Assembly (NCBI GenBank): GCA_947629645.1
Contig: CANREV010000008.1
Span: forward strand, 1 to 64,000
Length of the DNA stretch: 64,000 nt
Reading direction: 5' to 3'
From: an uncultured Acetatifactor sp.
Lineage (GTDB): Bacteria > Bacillota > Clostridia > Lachnospirales > Lachnospiraceae
Shown here: in pieces, positions 26,922-36,644 of the stretch
How the letters are laid out: each line of letters opens with the position of its first letter
Numbering within the stretch: position 1 is the stretch's first letter
Program-made: the position numbers and the translations under genes
Notes under the pieces: generated by a model
Told to the model about the DNA's origin: nothing
Database searches by the model: none
The model's input: the letters and a program-made list of their open reading frames with translations, nothing else

Positions 26922-27644
26922 TTAACTGGAATAACTTTCCAGCAGATGATACAAACTTTCCTCATCCGGCACCCACATCATCTGAATGATATCCTGCTGC
27001 ACCTTCTCCGGCAAAGAAGACAGGGGGATATCCGTGTTGATATAAATGGTCTTCTTATCTTCCAGGTAGACCACCACCTCATTGTTATAAACCGCCAGAT
27101 AAAAGCTGGCGCTGGGCTGCACATAACGGTAATTCATCTGCACTACCACCCGCTCTCTGGAAAAGGAAAGAACCTCCAGACCGACAAATCCCCGCTCCTT
27201 CTCGGAAAGAGGCGGCGATGCTTCATACTGTTCCATCACTTCCAGAAACCGTCTCCGGTCCATGCCGATGTACTGGGCCGGAAGCCGCCAGGTCGTCTCC
27301 ACAACGGACTGATCCAGAATATTCGTCTCTTCCAGCACATATTTTGTATCTGCGGTCAACGTGTCGGAGGGGGTGGAGGCTTCCAGCGACGACTCCTGTC
27401 CCGGATCCGTCATATCCGCATCTTCATGCGAAGCAGAGCGGGCCTTGTAATCCAACATTTCATCCGGCACCGCCTCAGGGGATTCCATCATTTGATCTTC
27501 TGCGGATTCCTCATAGGGATCTCCCTGCGGGGCCTGTCCATTCGGATAAAAAAAATGGCTGGATACTACGCCAAAATAAAAACCGACTCCAAGCATTGCC
27601 ATAGGATATAAAAAAAATAAGCTGATACTTTTTACAAATTTCAT
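26922..27644 (-). CDS. Uncharacterised membrane-anchored extracytoplasmic protein
   Basis: I do not recognise this 240-residue protein with certainty. It has one N-terminal hydrophobic segment (about residues 7-30, ISLFFLYPMAMLGVGFYFGV), a low-complexity acidic linker rich in Glu, Asp, Ser and Pro (about 35-105), and a C-terminal soluble domain. The last ~70 residues (YNNEVVVYLEDKKTIY, then LPEKVQQDIIQMMWVPDEE) recall the C-terminal domain of BofC, a sporulation checkpoint protein, but the likeness is by eye only. The start follows AGGAGACGAG. It is in line with the flippase-like gene upstream and the BaiN gene downstream. Confidence 0.6.
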   Translation of the reverse strand: MKFVKSISLFFLYPMAMLGVGFYFGVVSSHFFYPNGQAPQGDPYEESAEDQMMESPEAVPDEMLDYKARSASHEDADMTDPGQESSLEASTPSDTLTADTKYVLEETNILDQSVVETTWRLPAQYIGMDRRRFLEVMEQYEASPPLSEKERGFVGLEVLSFSRERVVVQMNYRYVQPSASFYLAVYNNEVVVYLEDKKTIYINTDIPLSSLPEKVQQDIIQMMWVPDEESLYHLLESYSS

Positions 27645-27718
27645 ACTCGTCTCCTGATCTTTGCCATCAGTATCAGCCTTTTTTAATTATTTTATACTCT
27701 CACGCCTTATACTCTTAC

Positions 27719-29317
27719 TTACAAAACATGGAGCAGCTGTCCTAAAAAAGCAATCCATCTGCCGCCGGGGATGTAATCAAGTTCCTGTTCTCTGAAATTT
27801 CTTGCAAGCAGCAGAATCGCCCAATAGACCACAAAGGATACTGCCGCGCAGACAAGCAGCGCCGCAATATCGCCAAGGCGGGGACTAACCAGCCTGCACA
27901 AAAGAAGGCACAAAAGCCCCGATACGCAGGCGGCCCCCACAGGTATGATGTAATTCTGCACCCACAGGCTGCCTGTCCGAAGCTGTCTTGCGGTAATGAC
28001 TCCCATCAAAATGCAGGCCAGCGCCCAGCTTATGATCATTGCATAAACCAGCGCCAATATTCCCGCCCCCCACACTTTCAAAAACAAAAGCAGACTCAGC
28101 ACATATAAAAGATCAGAAATCAGAAAAGTGCCCAAAACCAGAAACTTCTTGCCTGTCAGCATCAAAAATCTGCTGAAATATGCGGTCAGCGCCGCACAGG
28201 GTATCACCAGTGAACCGAACCGCAATAGGTTTTCAGCAACGTTTCCATCTCCCCACACACCTGCCGCCTGTGATGCCGTCACTGCCAGAAAAACCGCAAA
28301 AAACAGAGAATTCACCACCGTAATATGGATCCCGCTCTGATAGACGGTCCTTGCGGCGCGCTGTTCCTCTTTTCGCAGAGAAATCACCGTCCTGCTGCAG
28401 ATCGGCAAAAACACACTCACCGCCACAAAAATACAGATCAGGCTGTAAGGCAGATATATCCCGAAATAAGCGCCGTAATCCCGAAACCCCGCCTCCTGGT
28501 CCGTCACATTTCCTCCATAAAGCAAAAATCCCGCAATGACAGGAAACAAAAGCAGCAGATTCAGGGCAAAACGGGGAGCCCTGTTTACCGTAAAACTTCT
28601 CACTGTGCCCGGAAAAGAGTCTACGGAACGCATTCCTTCCGGCTGCCGCGCTCTGTTCGCACGTCCGTTGATCTTATGGATTACGAGCAGAAACAGTATC
28701 ACAAACAACTCGCTCACATTGACTGCGATCACAGCCCCCGCGGCGGTATACATCGCCGCAAAATTTTCCTGTGCCAACAGTTTTCCGACTTTATCGCCGT
28801 AATTTCCCAAACCGCTGCAGAAGATCAGGCTGAATACCAGCACAAAGATCTGGCGCAGCATACAGGCTACCCCCACAGCAAAATCGGCTCCCTCACCCAG
28901 GCAAAACCCCATCAGCGCCTCGGATACGGAACGCAGCAGCATGATCGGCGCAAACAGCATAATCAGAAATACACTGTATTGCACGCGGAACAGATTTCTC
29001 CCGATGAAACCGGCGCTCAAAAAAAGGATACAACCTCCCAACAGGCCAAGCGCCAGCTGAAAGATCATAATGCTTTGGCGCATCTTAGCCGCATTCCGAT
29101 ACTGGCCCTTTACACCCCTGCTGCGCAAGAGCATCCCCAAAGTGTCCGCAGTACTTCCGCAGATCAAAGTCCACAAAAACGCAAAAGCCATGAGAGCGGC
29201 TGCCAGGTACGCCACTCCTTCCTCCCCCGTCTTCCCGCTTACGATCAGCACCGTGATCAAAGCGATAATATCGGCAAAACATTGTATCTTTCGTCTTTTC
29301 ACCTCATTTTGATTCAT
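27719..29317 (-). CDS. Polytopic flippase/MATE-like membrane protein
   Basis: A 532-residue integral membrane protein with about 12-14 predicted membrane segments and short loops, the topology of MOP-superfamily exporters (MATE, Wzx, MurJ, SpoVB). A helpful segment is the paired N-terminal bundle ending in STADTLGMLLRSRGVKGQYRNAAK. It could flip a lipid-linked or other hydrophilic-headed substrate; I cannot assign which. The ATG chosen (MNQNEVKRR) has GGAG seven bases upstream and lies 14 bases after the ybeY stop, so it is the last gene of the yqf-ybeY series. The track adds four residues. Confidence 0.7.
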   Translation of the reverse strand: MNQNEVKRRKIQCFADIIALITVLIVSGKTGEEGVAYLAAALMAFAFLWTLICGSTADTLGMLLRSRGVKGQYRNAAKMRQSIMIFQLALGLLGGCILFLSAGFIGRNLFRVQYSVFLIMLFAPIMLLRSVSEALMGFCLGEGADFAVGVACMLRQIFVLVFSLIFCSGLGNYGDKVGKLLAQENFAAMYTAAGAVIAVNVSELFVILFLLVIHKINGRANRARQPEGMRSVDSFPGTVRSFTVNRAPRFALNLLLLFPVIAGFLLYGGNVTDQEAGFRDYGAYFGIYLPYSLICIFVAVSVFLPICSRTVISLRKEEQRAARTVYQSGIHITVVNSLFFAVFLAVTASQAAGVWGDGNVAENLLRFGSLVIPCAALTAYFSRFLMLTGKKFLVLGTFLISDLLYVLSLLLFLKVWGAGILALVYAMIISWALACILMGVITARQLRTGSLWVQNYIIPVGAACVSGLLCLLLCRLVSPRLGDIAALLVCAAVSFVVYWAILLLARNFREQELDYIPGGRWIAFLGQLLHVL

Positions 29318-29331
29318 GTGAATCTCCATTC

Positions 29332-29835
29332 TTAAACATCTCTTGTAATTCCCAGTCCCGCCAGAATATCCTCCTGCTTCTGTTCCATGACTTTTGCCTC
29401 ATCGGGAGCCATATGGTCATAACCGCACAGATGCAGCATACTATGGGCAACCAGAAACGCGAATTCCCTTTTCAGGCTATGTCCGTAATTTTGAGCCTGC
29501 TCCCGCACTTTATCCGTGGAGATCATAATATCCCCCAGGATCAGTTCCCCCGTGTCAGGATCAAAACAGTCCGCCTCCGACATTGGCGGAATGTCAAATA
29601 CCCCCTGGGTCTCAAAATCCAGATTAGGAAAAGAAAGGACGTCCGTCTCTCTGTCAATTCCGCGGCATTTCCTGTTCAGTTCCCTGATCCCGCCGTTGTC
29701 GGTCAACACCACATTAACCTGTGTTTCATAGGGGCACCCCTCCGTTTCCAGCACCGCTTCACACACAATCTTCACCGTTTCTTCCACATCAAAGGGAAAC
29801 TCCTCCCCTGTCTCATTCTCAACGTAAAAAGTCAT
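29332..29835 (-). CDS. ybeY: Endoribonuclease YbeY (rRNA maturation/quality control)
   Basis: A 167-residue metal-dependent RNase needed for 16S rRNA 3' maturation and ribosome quality control. The zinc triad appears as HSMLHLCGYDH and the segment RGIDRETDVLSFP is conserved. The true start is MTFYVENET, with GGGAGG 12 bases upstream; the 41 residues added by the ORF track are the end of the upstream gene read in another frame. It overlaps the preceding membrane-protein gene by 17 bases, as is common for phoH-pgpH-ybeY clusters. Confidence 0.95.
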   Translation of the reverse strand: MTFYVENETGEEFPFDVEETVKIVCEAVLETEGCPYETQVNVVLTDNGGIRELNRKCRGIDRETDVLSFPNLDFETQGVFDIPPMSEADCFDPDTGELILGDIMISTDKVREQAQNYGHSLKREFAFLVAHSMLHLCGYDHMAPDEAKVMEQKQEDILAGLGITRDV

Positions 29836-30994
29836 AGTAGAGTTTCTCCTCCCTGAAAATCCGATGCATGATTTCAAACTCCCGCATGGAAATATCACAT
29901 TGCCAGAACCAGCCGTCTTCCGCCAGTTTCCGGAAAACAGAATCGACCAACGCTTCATAGTCCACCGGTTTATTCCCCTCCTGCCGCAAAAGCTTTGTCA
30001 CGGAAGAAACCACCAGATCCGCGCAGGACAGGATAGCCGTCTCCTTATGCTTCGGCGGCTTGCGGGAAAGATACTCCGTCAAAATTTCCCGTCCCCCGGG
30101 AGGAAACTTCTGCTCATTCATCAGTGCGGGCAGCTCCGCCCCCAGCCTGTGGTAATAGGCGGCACATTTGAGAATATCCGTATCCGCCCCGATCTTCTGG
30201 CCAATTAATTCGCAAAAATGGGCCGTGTGGATACAAAGAAAGTACTCATCCCTTGATCGCTCTTTAAACCGGACCAAAACGGGATTTTCCGTATCATTGA
30301 TCTCCAGGTAGTTCACACGATACCGGTAAATGACTGCGGAGGAGAACAGTTTCAGACATCCCAGCAGCAAAATACTGCTGATAATGATATTGGCCGCCGG
30401 AATCAGAAACATTTCCACATCCGGCTTGGCATTGGCGGGCAGCACTACAGCCGCGGTCTCGCACAGCAGCAGACAGAGGACAGATAAAAACAGGGGAATC
30501 CCGATCTTAAAATCATCTTCCAGATGACGAAACAACGTTACCGCAAAGCATCCGCTGACAAAGTATAAAACAAAATAAGGAAATCCGGCGCCGCTCATCA
30601 TCAGCGGAATCAACAAAAGCACGGAGGATGACAAAATTCCCGTACCCATATTACTAAACAGCGATGTCATCACGAAAACCGTCAGAAACGGCCATGCGCC
30701 AAAGGGCAGGAAACTGCAGATAAAAGCGATCCCAAGGCCAACACACATGCACAGCCAGAAACGGAAAGGGTGCTTTCCGTTATTGTAATCCAATTCTTCC
30801 CTGATATAAGCCTGACGCAGCTGAAAACCGGTGATTGCCAGTCCTGCCGCCGTCATAACCAGATCTGCCAGGAGCTCATAAGCGGAGATCTGCAAAACCC
30901 AGCCTGTCAACAATACGCCCGCACATCCAAACGCAATGACGCCAAACTCCGCCAAAAGCAGTAATATGCTTATTTTTTTTCTACCTTTTTCCAT
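29819..30994 (-). CDS. PgpH-position 7TM protein with degenerate HD domain
   Basis: This gene occupies the place of pgpH (yqfF), between phoH and ybeY. The N-terminal ~250 residues contain about seven membrane segments and the C-terminus aligns by eye with the PgpH HD domain (HTAHFCELIGQKIGADTDIL, then AAYYHRLGAELP). PgpH is a c-di-AMP phosphodiesterase of about 700 residues with a large extracellular sensor; here the protein is about 390 residues and lacks that sensor. The metal-binding HD dyad of the family (YHDIGK) reads YHRLGA, so catalysis is doubtful. It may be a non-enzymatic regulator or a decaying gene, although the frame is intact. Start is uncertain: MEKGRKKIS is chosen over MITRQKKK, and both overlap phoH. 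Confidence 0.7.
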   Translation of the reverse strand: MEKGRKKISILLLLAEFGVIAFGCAGVLLTGWVLQISAYELLADLVMTAAGLAITGFQLRQAYIREELDYNNGKHPFRFWLCMCVGLGIAFICSFLPFGAWPFLTVFVMTSLFSNMGTGILSSSVLLLIPLMMSGAGFPYFVLYFVSGCFAVTLFRHLEDDFKIGIPLFLSVLCLLLCETAAVVLPANAKPDVEMFLIPAANIIISSILLLGCLKLFSSAVIYRYRVNYLEINDTENPVLVRFKERSRDEYFLCIHTAHFCELIGQKIGADTDILKCAAYYHRLGAELPALMNEQKFPPGGREILTEYLSRKPPKHKETAILSCADLVVSSVTKLLRQEGNKPVDYEALVDSVFRKLAEDGWFWQCDISMREFEIMHRIFREEKLYYDFLR

Positions 30995-31976
30995 ACTTTT
31001 CTCTGTTTCTGCTTTTTTCTTTTGCCTCGTAATCATCGTAAGCTTTCACGATCTTTTGCACAAGCGGATGACGCACCACATCTTTGCTCGTCAGATTGCA
31101 AAAAGCGATGCCTTCGATCTTATTAAGCACCCTTGCTGCCACTTCCAGCCCCGATCTTGTGCCTGCGGGCAGATCTTTCTGGGTGGCATCGCCCGTCACA
31201 ATGACTTTAGACCCGAAACCGATCCTGGTTAAAAACATCTTCATCTGTGCCGGCGTGGTATTCTGCGCTTCGTCCAATATGATATAGGCGTTATCCAAAG
31301 TCCGTCCTCTCATGTATGCCAGCGGCACCACTTCGATCAGTCCTTTTTCCGCATTTTTCGCGTAATTTTCCGCACCCATGATCTGGTACAGCGCGTCATA
31401 GAGAGGCCTTAGGTAAGGATCCACCTTACTCTGCATATCTCCGGGGAGAAAGCCAAGCTTCTCGCCGGCTTCAATGGCGGGTCTGGTCAGAATAATCCGG
31501 CCCACCTCCTCGTTTTTAAAAGCGGTAACCGCCATGGCCATGGCAAGATAAGTCTTTCCCGTCCCCGCCGGTCCGATCCCGAATACGATCATATTTTTTC
31601 TGACCGCGTCCACATATTCCTTCTGACCCAGCGTCTTAGGTTTGATGGGTTTCCCGTTTATAGTGTGACAGATGCAATCGCTGTCAATTTCCGTTATCAC
31701 GCTTTCCTTCTCTTCCAGTCCCATAGTAATGGCGTAATCCACGCTCTGCTCCTCTATTTCATTTCCCCTGTCGGAAAGGATAGATAATTGCTGCAAAACA
31801 GCCACCGCTTTTTTTACCATAGGCTCCCGCCCCGTGACCGTAACGCCGCCGTTCCGGTTTACAATGGTCACGCCAAAGTCCCTCTCCAGCTTTTTGACAT
31901 AAGTATCCTGCATTCCGAAAATTCGCTGCATCTTTTCATAAGACATATCAAGTATGATCGAAAAAGAATCACTCAT
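30981..31976 (-). CDS. phoH: PhoH family ATPase
   Basis: A 331-residue PhoH-like protein: an N-terminal KH-like segment (residues 10-75, with NRNGGVTVTGRE), then an ATPase with Walker A GPAGTGKTYLAMA, Walker B AYIILDEAQNTT and the motif FLTRIGFGSKVIVTGDATQ. PhoH proteins are P-loop NTPases associated with RNA metabolism and are encoded next to ybeY. The start overlaps the end of yqfD by eight bases and the stop overlaps the PgpH-like gene, indicating a tightly packed operon (yqfC-yqfD-phoH-pgpH-like-ybeY). Confidence 0.95.
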   Translation of the reverse strand: MSDSFSIILDMSYEKMQRIFGMQDTYVKKLERDFGVTIVNRNGGVTVTGREPMVKKAVAVLQQLSILSDRGNEIEEQSVDYAITMGLEEKESVITEIDSDCICHTINGKPIKPKTLGQKEYVDAVRKNMIVFGIGPAGTGKTYLAMAMAVTAFKNEEVGRIILTRPAIEAGEKLGFLPGDMQSKVDPYLRPLYDALYQIMGAENYAKNAEKGLIEVVPLAYMRGRTLDNAYIILDEAQNTTPAQMKMFLTRIGFGSKVIVTGDATQKDLPAGTRSGLEVAARVLNKIEGIAFCNLTSKDVVRHPLVQKIVKAYDDYEAKEKSRNREKYGKR

Positions 31977-33198
31977 CTGTCTCTGTTCCCAAATCTTCCA
32001 TTCCTATCCTGTTGATCTCAACGCTTGTGCCCGCGGGCTCCTGTATCCGCAGCTGACCGGATACTACCCAGGAGGCGTCAGTCGTATCTATTTTAACATT
32101 TTTTTCAATAATTTGAACCCCTTTTTCTTCTAAACTTTTAAGAAAAGCGGATATTTTTTCATTTAACAGCGTTTGCGCTTCCTCCACAGTATACGCATAC
32201 TCCACATTTTGATACTCTCTGTGGGTGTAACTGCCCGTATAAAAAGGAATGGAAAGTTTCTCGAACAATAGCGGCCTGCTCTCCCTGATGATACTGTCAT
32301 AAACCAGAAAGGGTCTGTCCTGAGGCAGTTTCCACTCTTTGGATCCCAATCTGATATAATAATGTTTCCGCTCTCTTCCCGTGTATTCCTTTTGGATATA
32401 GTCAAACGGCAGGCTATCCGAAAATTCCGTTGTATGCTCCAGTATTACATCCGCATCCGCATCCACGAATATGTATTTTCTGACAGTACCGTCATCATTG
32501 TAGACCGGCACTTTCCCCTCCACCAGGACCGATCCGGCTTCCACGGTATCTCCGGCCGCCACCATCGGTACGCCGCTTCGCACCATGATGGAGACCACCG
32601 TGCCGTCATATTGAGTCACCAGGTCGGTCCCCACCGTTTCCTTGCTGATCTGCGGCTCTGCAGGCACATCGTTTTCTTTGATCTCGATCTTTAATCTGGT
32701 GCCCTCAAGTTTTGCCGAAGCCCATGTCACCTGGGAAAACTGTCTCCTGATCTCCTTCTCCAACGTTTCGATATCCAGATCTCCTTTATGCATGCCTTCC
32801 GTCACCTGATTCGCCTTCAAAAAATCATTGAAGATGTCCTGCGTGATCTGATAATTTCCGGAAAGCTCTATCTTCCAGATATATCCGGAGGACCATATCC
32901 AGAAAGCTACCGCCAGAACAAGGCCTGTCAGAAACACTTTCCGCTTTAACAGCTTGGGCAGAAAAAAAGGCAGCCCATATCGCTGCAATACGGCTGCCTT
33001 TGTTCCCGTCTTCTTCACAATGGGGCGAATTTCAAAAAAACCCTTTAAAGTGATATTCATCTCATAGACATTGCCGTCTATAACAATGTCCCACAAAAGA
33101 ATACCCTTATTGCTGCACAGATTCATAAATCGCTCCGGCGAAAATCCCCAGACGCGTATTCTCAGATATCCTCTGATATATTTCAACAGTTCTATCAT
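31969..33198 (-). CDS. yqfD: Sporulation protein YqfD
   Basis: A 409-residue sporulation protein. The N-terminus (LLKYIRGYLRIRVWGFSPERFMNL) and the single membrane segment near residues 88-106 (VFLTGLVLAVAFWIWSSG) are typical of YqfD, with the C-terminal part lying outside the membrane (ISIMVRSGVPMVAAGDTV-like domain, a barrel-sandwich-like fold resembling SpoIVA-associated proteins). In Bacillus it is made in the mother cell under SigE; the molecular role is not settled. The ATG follows TAGGAGAGGAAAG. It sits 23 bases behind yqfC and overlaps phoH. Confidence 0.9.
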   Translation of the reverse strand: MIELLKYIRGYLRIRVWGFSPERFMNLCSNKGILLWDIVIDGNVYEMNITLKGFFEIRPIVKKTGTKAAVLQRYGLPFFLPKLLKRKVFLTGLVLAVAFWIWSSGYIWKIELSGNYQITQDIFNDFLKANQVTEGMHKGDLDIETLEKEIRRQFSQVTWASAKLEGTRLKIEIKENDVPAEPQISKETVGTDLVTQYDGTVVSIMVRSGVPMVAAGDTVEAGSVLVEGKVPVYNDDGTVRKYIFVDADADVILEHTTEFSDSLPFDYIQKEYTGRERKHYYIRLGSKEWKLPQDRPFLVYDSIIRESRPLLFEKLSIPFYTGSYTHREYQNVEYAYTVEEAQTLLNEKISAFLKSLEEKGVQIIEKNVKIDTTDASWVVSGQLRIQEPAGTSVEINRIGMEDLGTETDE

Positions 33199-33221
33199 GG
33201 GCTTTCCTCTCCTACACTGTT

Positions 33222-33566
33222 TTAGAGGTAGCGGACGCAGCTGATGCAGCCGCTGATCTTCATATCCTCATTCGTATAATAGTCGATGGAAAGCCCTGCC
33301 CCCTCAAAACAGACCTGACAGGTCTTACCCTGCAGCAGTATCATCTGCTCCGTGTATTCCAGGATTCCCCGGTAATTTTCAATCCAGGCCTCCCTGTTTC
33401 CTGTCAGCGTCACCCTCAGGGCGCCCATACAGATGTCTTTCGGGAGCTTTAAAGAATCCACGATCACCTCCCGCTTCGGCGGGGAAGTGTTCTGCCTTTT
33501 ATTCAGGACATCGCCGTTATCGATTTTGGGGAATCTGTCACTGTTATTTTTGATTCTTCGCTTCAT
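33222..33566 (-). CDS. yqfC: YabP/YqfC family sporulation protein
   Basis: A 114-residue protein of the YabP/YqfC family, recognised from the order REVIVDSLKLPKDICMG, VTLTGNREAWIENYRGILEY and the C-terminal IDYYTNEDMKISGCI. Family members are needed for spore coat or engulfment steps. It precedes yqfD, which fits the conserved Firmicute block. The ribosome site is poor (GGGAAC), and a TATAAT box lies very close to the ATG, so start or promoter position may be unusual. Confidence 0.9.
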   Translation of the reverse strand: MKRRIKNNSDRFPKIDNGDVLNKRQNTSPPKREVIVDSLKLPKDICMGALRVTLTGNREAWIENYRGILEYTEQMILLQGKTCQVCFEGAGLSIDYYTNEDMKISGCISCVRYL

Positions 33567-33595
33567 GTTCCCATTATATTATGGAACTCTGAAAA

Positions 33596-34900
33596 CTATA
33601 CTATGATTTCTTTGATAAAAGGCTTCTTTACCGGAGCGGTCCGTGTGATGGAACAAGCTGCAAGGAAGCGTTTTTCAGCCTCTTTGAGCTTCCCTTTGTC
33701 ATTCGCATGAATCACAGCCAGCGCCTCCCCTTTGCTGACGAAATCTCCTACTTTCTTTTGGAGCACAATCCCCACGGACAGATCGATCCTGCTCTCCTTG
33801 GTCTCTCTGCCGCCGCCTAAGATCAGGGAACAGATTCCCACTTCATCGCAGGCAATATGACCGATATATCCCTCCTGCGGCGAGGGAACCTGACAGACAA
33901 TAGAAGCCTTGGGCAATCTGTCGGTGTCGTAGACCGCCTCTTTATCGCCGCCCTGCGCCTCCACAAATTCTGCAAGTTTCTTTAAAGCGCTGCCGTCCGC
34001 TATGACTCTCTGAAGCTTCTCTTTTGCCTCCTCTGCATTACCCGCCGCCCCGCCGGCCATAAGCATCCGGCTTCCTAACGTCAGGCATAATTCCGTAAAA
34101 TCATCGGGGCCGTTTCCCCGTAACGTCTCGATGGCCTCTTTTACCTCCAGCGCGTTTCCCACCGCGAATCCCAGAGGCTGATCCATATCCGAGATCACGG
34201 CAATGGTGTTGCGTCCGGCGTTTTTCCCGATTTTGACCATCTCCCGGGCCAGCGCTTTCGCGTCCCGCTCCTCTTTCATAAAAGCGCCGCTTCCCGTCTT
34301 CACATCCAACACGATGGCGTCCGCTCCGGCAGCCAGCTTTTTACTCATAATGGAGCTGGCGATCAACGACATATTATCCACCGTTGCAGTCACATCGCGC
34401 AAAGCGTAAAGCTTTTTATCCGCAGGCGCAAGATCCGCCGTCTGTCCCATGATCGCCGCTCCCACCGTGTTGACGTTATGGATAAACTGCTCTGTAGTCA
34501 GCGCCGTGGAAAATCCCGGAAAGCTTTCCAGCTTGTCGATGGTCCCTCCGGTATGTCCCAGCCCCCGGCCGCTCATTTTCGCCACAGGGATGCCGCAGGA
34601 CGCCACCATGGGAATCAGCGCCAGGGAAGTCTTGTCTCCTACGCCGCCTGTGCTGTGCTTGTCTACCTTGATACCCTTGATCCGGCTTAAATCCAGCAGA
34701 TCGCCGCTTTTTGCCATGGCCATGGTCAGATCGCAGGTCTCCCGCTCTGACATTTTCTGAAAATAGATGGCCATCATCAGGGCAGAGACCTGATAATCCG
34801 GAATCTCCCCCTTTGTGTAGCCGTCAATAAAGAAATCAATCTCTTGCTTAGACAACTCCCCGCCATTTCTCTTTTTCATGATAATGTCATACATTCTCAT
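33596..34900 (-). CDS. pdp: Pyrimidine-nucleoside phosphorylase
   Basis: A 434-residue enzyme that splits thymidine/uridine to base and (deoxy)ribose-1-phosphate in nucleoside salvage. The family signature [17 protein letters not shown] is present near residue 110, with phosphate-binding [13 protein letters not shown] before it and the C-terminal barrel-sandwich region ([18 protein letters not shown]). It could equally be named deoA (thymidine phosphorylase); specificity cannot be read. The ATG is nine bases after GGAGGG and 16 bases after the gpsA stop, suggesting cotranscription with gpsA. Confidence 0.93.
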   Translation of the reverse strand: MRMYDIIMKKRNGGELSKQEIDFFIDGYTKGEIPDYQVSALMMAIYFQKMSERETCDLTMAMAKSGDLLDLSRIKGIKVDKHSTGGVGDKTSLALIPMVASCGIPVAKMSGRGLGHTGGTIDKLESFPGFSTALTTEQFIHNVNTVGAAIMGQTADLAPADKKLYALRDVTATVDNMSLIASSIMSKKLAAGADAIVLDVKTGSGAFMKEERDAKALAREMVKIGKNAGRNTIAVISDMDQPLGFAVGNALEVKEAIETLRGNGPDDFTELCLTLGSRMLMAGGAAGNAEEAKEKLQRVIADGSALKKLAEFVEAQGGDKEAVYDTDRLPKASIVCQVPSPQEGYIGHIACDEVGICSLILGGGRETKESRIDLSVGIVLQKKVGDFVSKGEALAVIHANDKGKLKEAEKRFLAACSITRTAPVKKPFIKEIIV

Positions 34901-34916
34901 TCGGCAAGGCCCTCCG

Positions 34917-35927
34917 CTATCTTTCCCAGGGAATGTCTAAAACTTCTTCCTTTTTATCCCTGAGCATCAGTTCTTTTACCGCCTGATCGGCGCTCTTTCC
35001 CTCAAAAAGCACCTGATTCACCTGCTCGATGATGGGCATCTGTACCTGATACTTCCGCGCCAGTTCCATAGCTGCCTTGGCGGAATAAACGCCCTCTACC
35101 ACCATCTGGACCTCAGACATGGCCTCCTCATAAGACTTTCCCTGTCCGATCAGGATGCCCGCTCTTCTGTTGCGGGAGTGCATACTGGCGCAGGTCACGA
35201 TCAGATCCCCGATCCCCGTCAATCCGCAGAACGTCTCAAACTTGCTGCCCATAGCAGTCCCCAGTCTGGCGATCTCCGCGATGCCTCTGGTGATCAGCGC
35301 GGCCTTGGTATTGTCCCCATATCCCAGCCCGTCCGCAATGCCTGCCGCCAGAGCCACCACATTCTTCAGGGAACCTCCCAGCTCCATCCCCAGCACATCA
35401 GGGCTGATGTAAACACGGAACACCTCGTTCATAAACAGATTTCTGATATACTCTGCCGTGGCTTTTGATCTGGCTCCGACCACAATGGAGGTAGGGATGC
35501 CGCGCCCAACTTCCTCCGCATGGGAAGGGCCGGACATGACAGCAACGTCAGCCTGGGGGATCTCCTGCTCTATGATTTGCGACAACGTCATCAGTGTATG
35601 TTCTTCGATTCCCTTGGCCACGTTCAGAATCTTTTGCCCCTGCGTCACATAGCCTGCAAGAAGGTGGGCAGTCTTTCTGGTATAAGAACTGGCTACCGAC
35701 ATCACAAGCAAATCTTTACCCTCCACTGCTTCTTTAGCGTCCGTGGTAAGCTCCACATCATCCGCCAGCCTGACGCCGGGAAGCATTTTGTGCTCATGCT
35801 TTTCTTTCAGCATCCCGATTTCCGCCTCTAACGCAGACCAGATTGTGATCTCATGTCCATTCTTATGTAGCAGTACTGCGATGGCAATGCCCCAGCTTCC
35901 CCCGCCAAAAATCGTTATTTTTGCCAT
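34917..35927 (-). CDS. gpsA: Glycerol-3-phosphate dehydrogenase [NAD(P)+]
   Basis: A 336-residue enzyme that makes sn-glycerol-3-phosphate from dihydroxyacetone phosphate for phospholipid synthesis. The Rossmann motif is [26 protein letters not shown] and the C-terminal catalytic Lys region [19 protein letters not shown] are present, as is [11 protein letters not shown]. The start follows GAGGGAAT. It lies 31 bases behind plsY, the next enzyme in the same pathway, and the order der-plsY-gpsA is common in Clostridia. Confidence 0.96.
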   Translation of the reverse strand: MAKITIFGGGSWGIAIAVLLHKNGHEITIWSALEAEIGMLKEKHEHKMLPGVRLADDVELTTDAKEAVEGKDLLVMSVASSYTRKTAHLLAGYVTQGQKILNVAKGIEEHTLMTLSQIIEQEIPQADVAVMSGPSHAEEVGRGIPTSIVVGARSKATAEYIRNLFMNEVFRVYISPDVLGMELGGSLKNVVALAAGIADGLGYGDNTKAALITRGIAEIARLGTAMGSKFETFCGLTGIGDLIVTCASMHSRNRRAGILIGQGKSYEEAMSEVQMVVEGVYSAKAAMELARKYQVQMPIIEQVNQVLFEGKSADQAVKELMLRDKKEEVLDIPWER

Positions 35928-35958
35928 ATTCCCTCTTTTCTGCGCCTCCGCGCACCTT

Positions 35959-36642
35959 TTATTTGCTTTCTTCCTGTTTTATTTCTTCCAGATCAACTTT
36001 GTTCTTTTTGGTCAGATAGGTCTTCCTTTCATTGCCATGAATCAAACGCACGATATTTTCCCTGTGTTTCCAGTATGCCATTACCGCCAGCGCGAAAGTA
36101 AGCGCGTACATTTCACAGAGCTGCGCCTGCGTCATGCCCTCAAAAACCCCCATTTGTCCGCAGATCACCATCTCAATAACCAAACCAACGTAAACCAATA
36201 GCGACCCCAGCGACACATAGTGGGTGGTGAAAAAGATTCCGAAAAAGATCGCTACCCCCATTACAATAAAATAAGGGTGAAACGCAAGGATCAGGCCCGC
36301 CGTTGCAGCGATCCCCTTTCCTCCCTTAAATCCCATGTAAAAAGGAAAGTTATGTCCAAGGATCGCTCCCGCGGCGGCATACAGACTGAGCAGATAGATG
36401 ATGTCAGGGTAAGAATTTCTAAAAAGCAGTCTGACCACCCAGATCGCCGCCATACATTTCAGGCAGTCTCCCAACAGTACGATCAGTCCCGCCTTGGTAC
36501 CCAAAACCCTTAAAGTGTTTGTAGTGCCTGCGTTTCCGCTGCCGTACTGGCGGATATCAATGCCATGTGCCTTTCCGTAAAAATATGCTGTCTGAAACAA
36601 TCCAAACGCATAACCGATCAACAAACAAACGATCCTTTCCAT
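35959..36642 (-). CDS. plsY: Glycerol-3-phosphate acyltransferase PlsY
   Basis: A 227-residue membrane acyltransferase that uses acyl-phosphate to acylate glycerol-3-phosphate, the first committed step of phospholipid synthesis. The three conserved motifs are visible: GSGNAGTTNTLR, GHNFPFYMGFKGGKGIA and a C-terminal helix with the KHRENI segment (MAYWKHRENIVRL). Five hydrophobic segments fit the known topology. A charged tail (KKNKVDLEEIKQEESK) extends beyond the family core. The gene begins two bases after the der stop codon. Confidence 0.95.
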   Translation of the reverse strand: MERIVCLLIGYAFGLFQTAYFYGKAHGIDIRQYGSGNAGTTNTLRVLGTKAGLIVLLGDCLKCMAAIWVVRLLFRNSYPDIIYLLSLYAAAGAILGHNFPFYMGFKGGKGIAATAGLILAFHPYFIVMGVAIFFGIFFTTHYVSLGSLLVYVGLVIEMVICGQMGVFEGMTQAQLCEMYALTFALAVMAYWKHRENIVRLIHGNERKTYLTKKNKVDLEEIKQEESK

Positions 36643-36644
36643 TC

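Noticed and set aside
28325-29335. 336-residue plus-strand ORF opposite the flippase gene
   Set aside because: Antisense of a polytopic membrane protein; composition is Gln/His/Arg-rich and frame is a by-product of codon bias.
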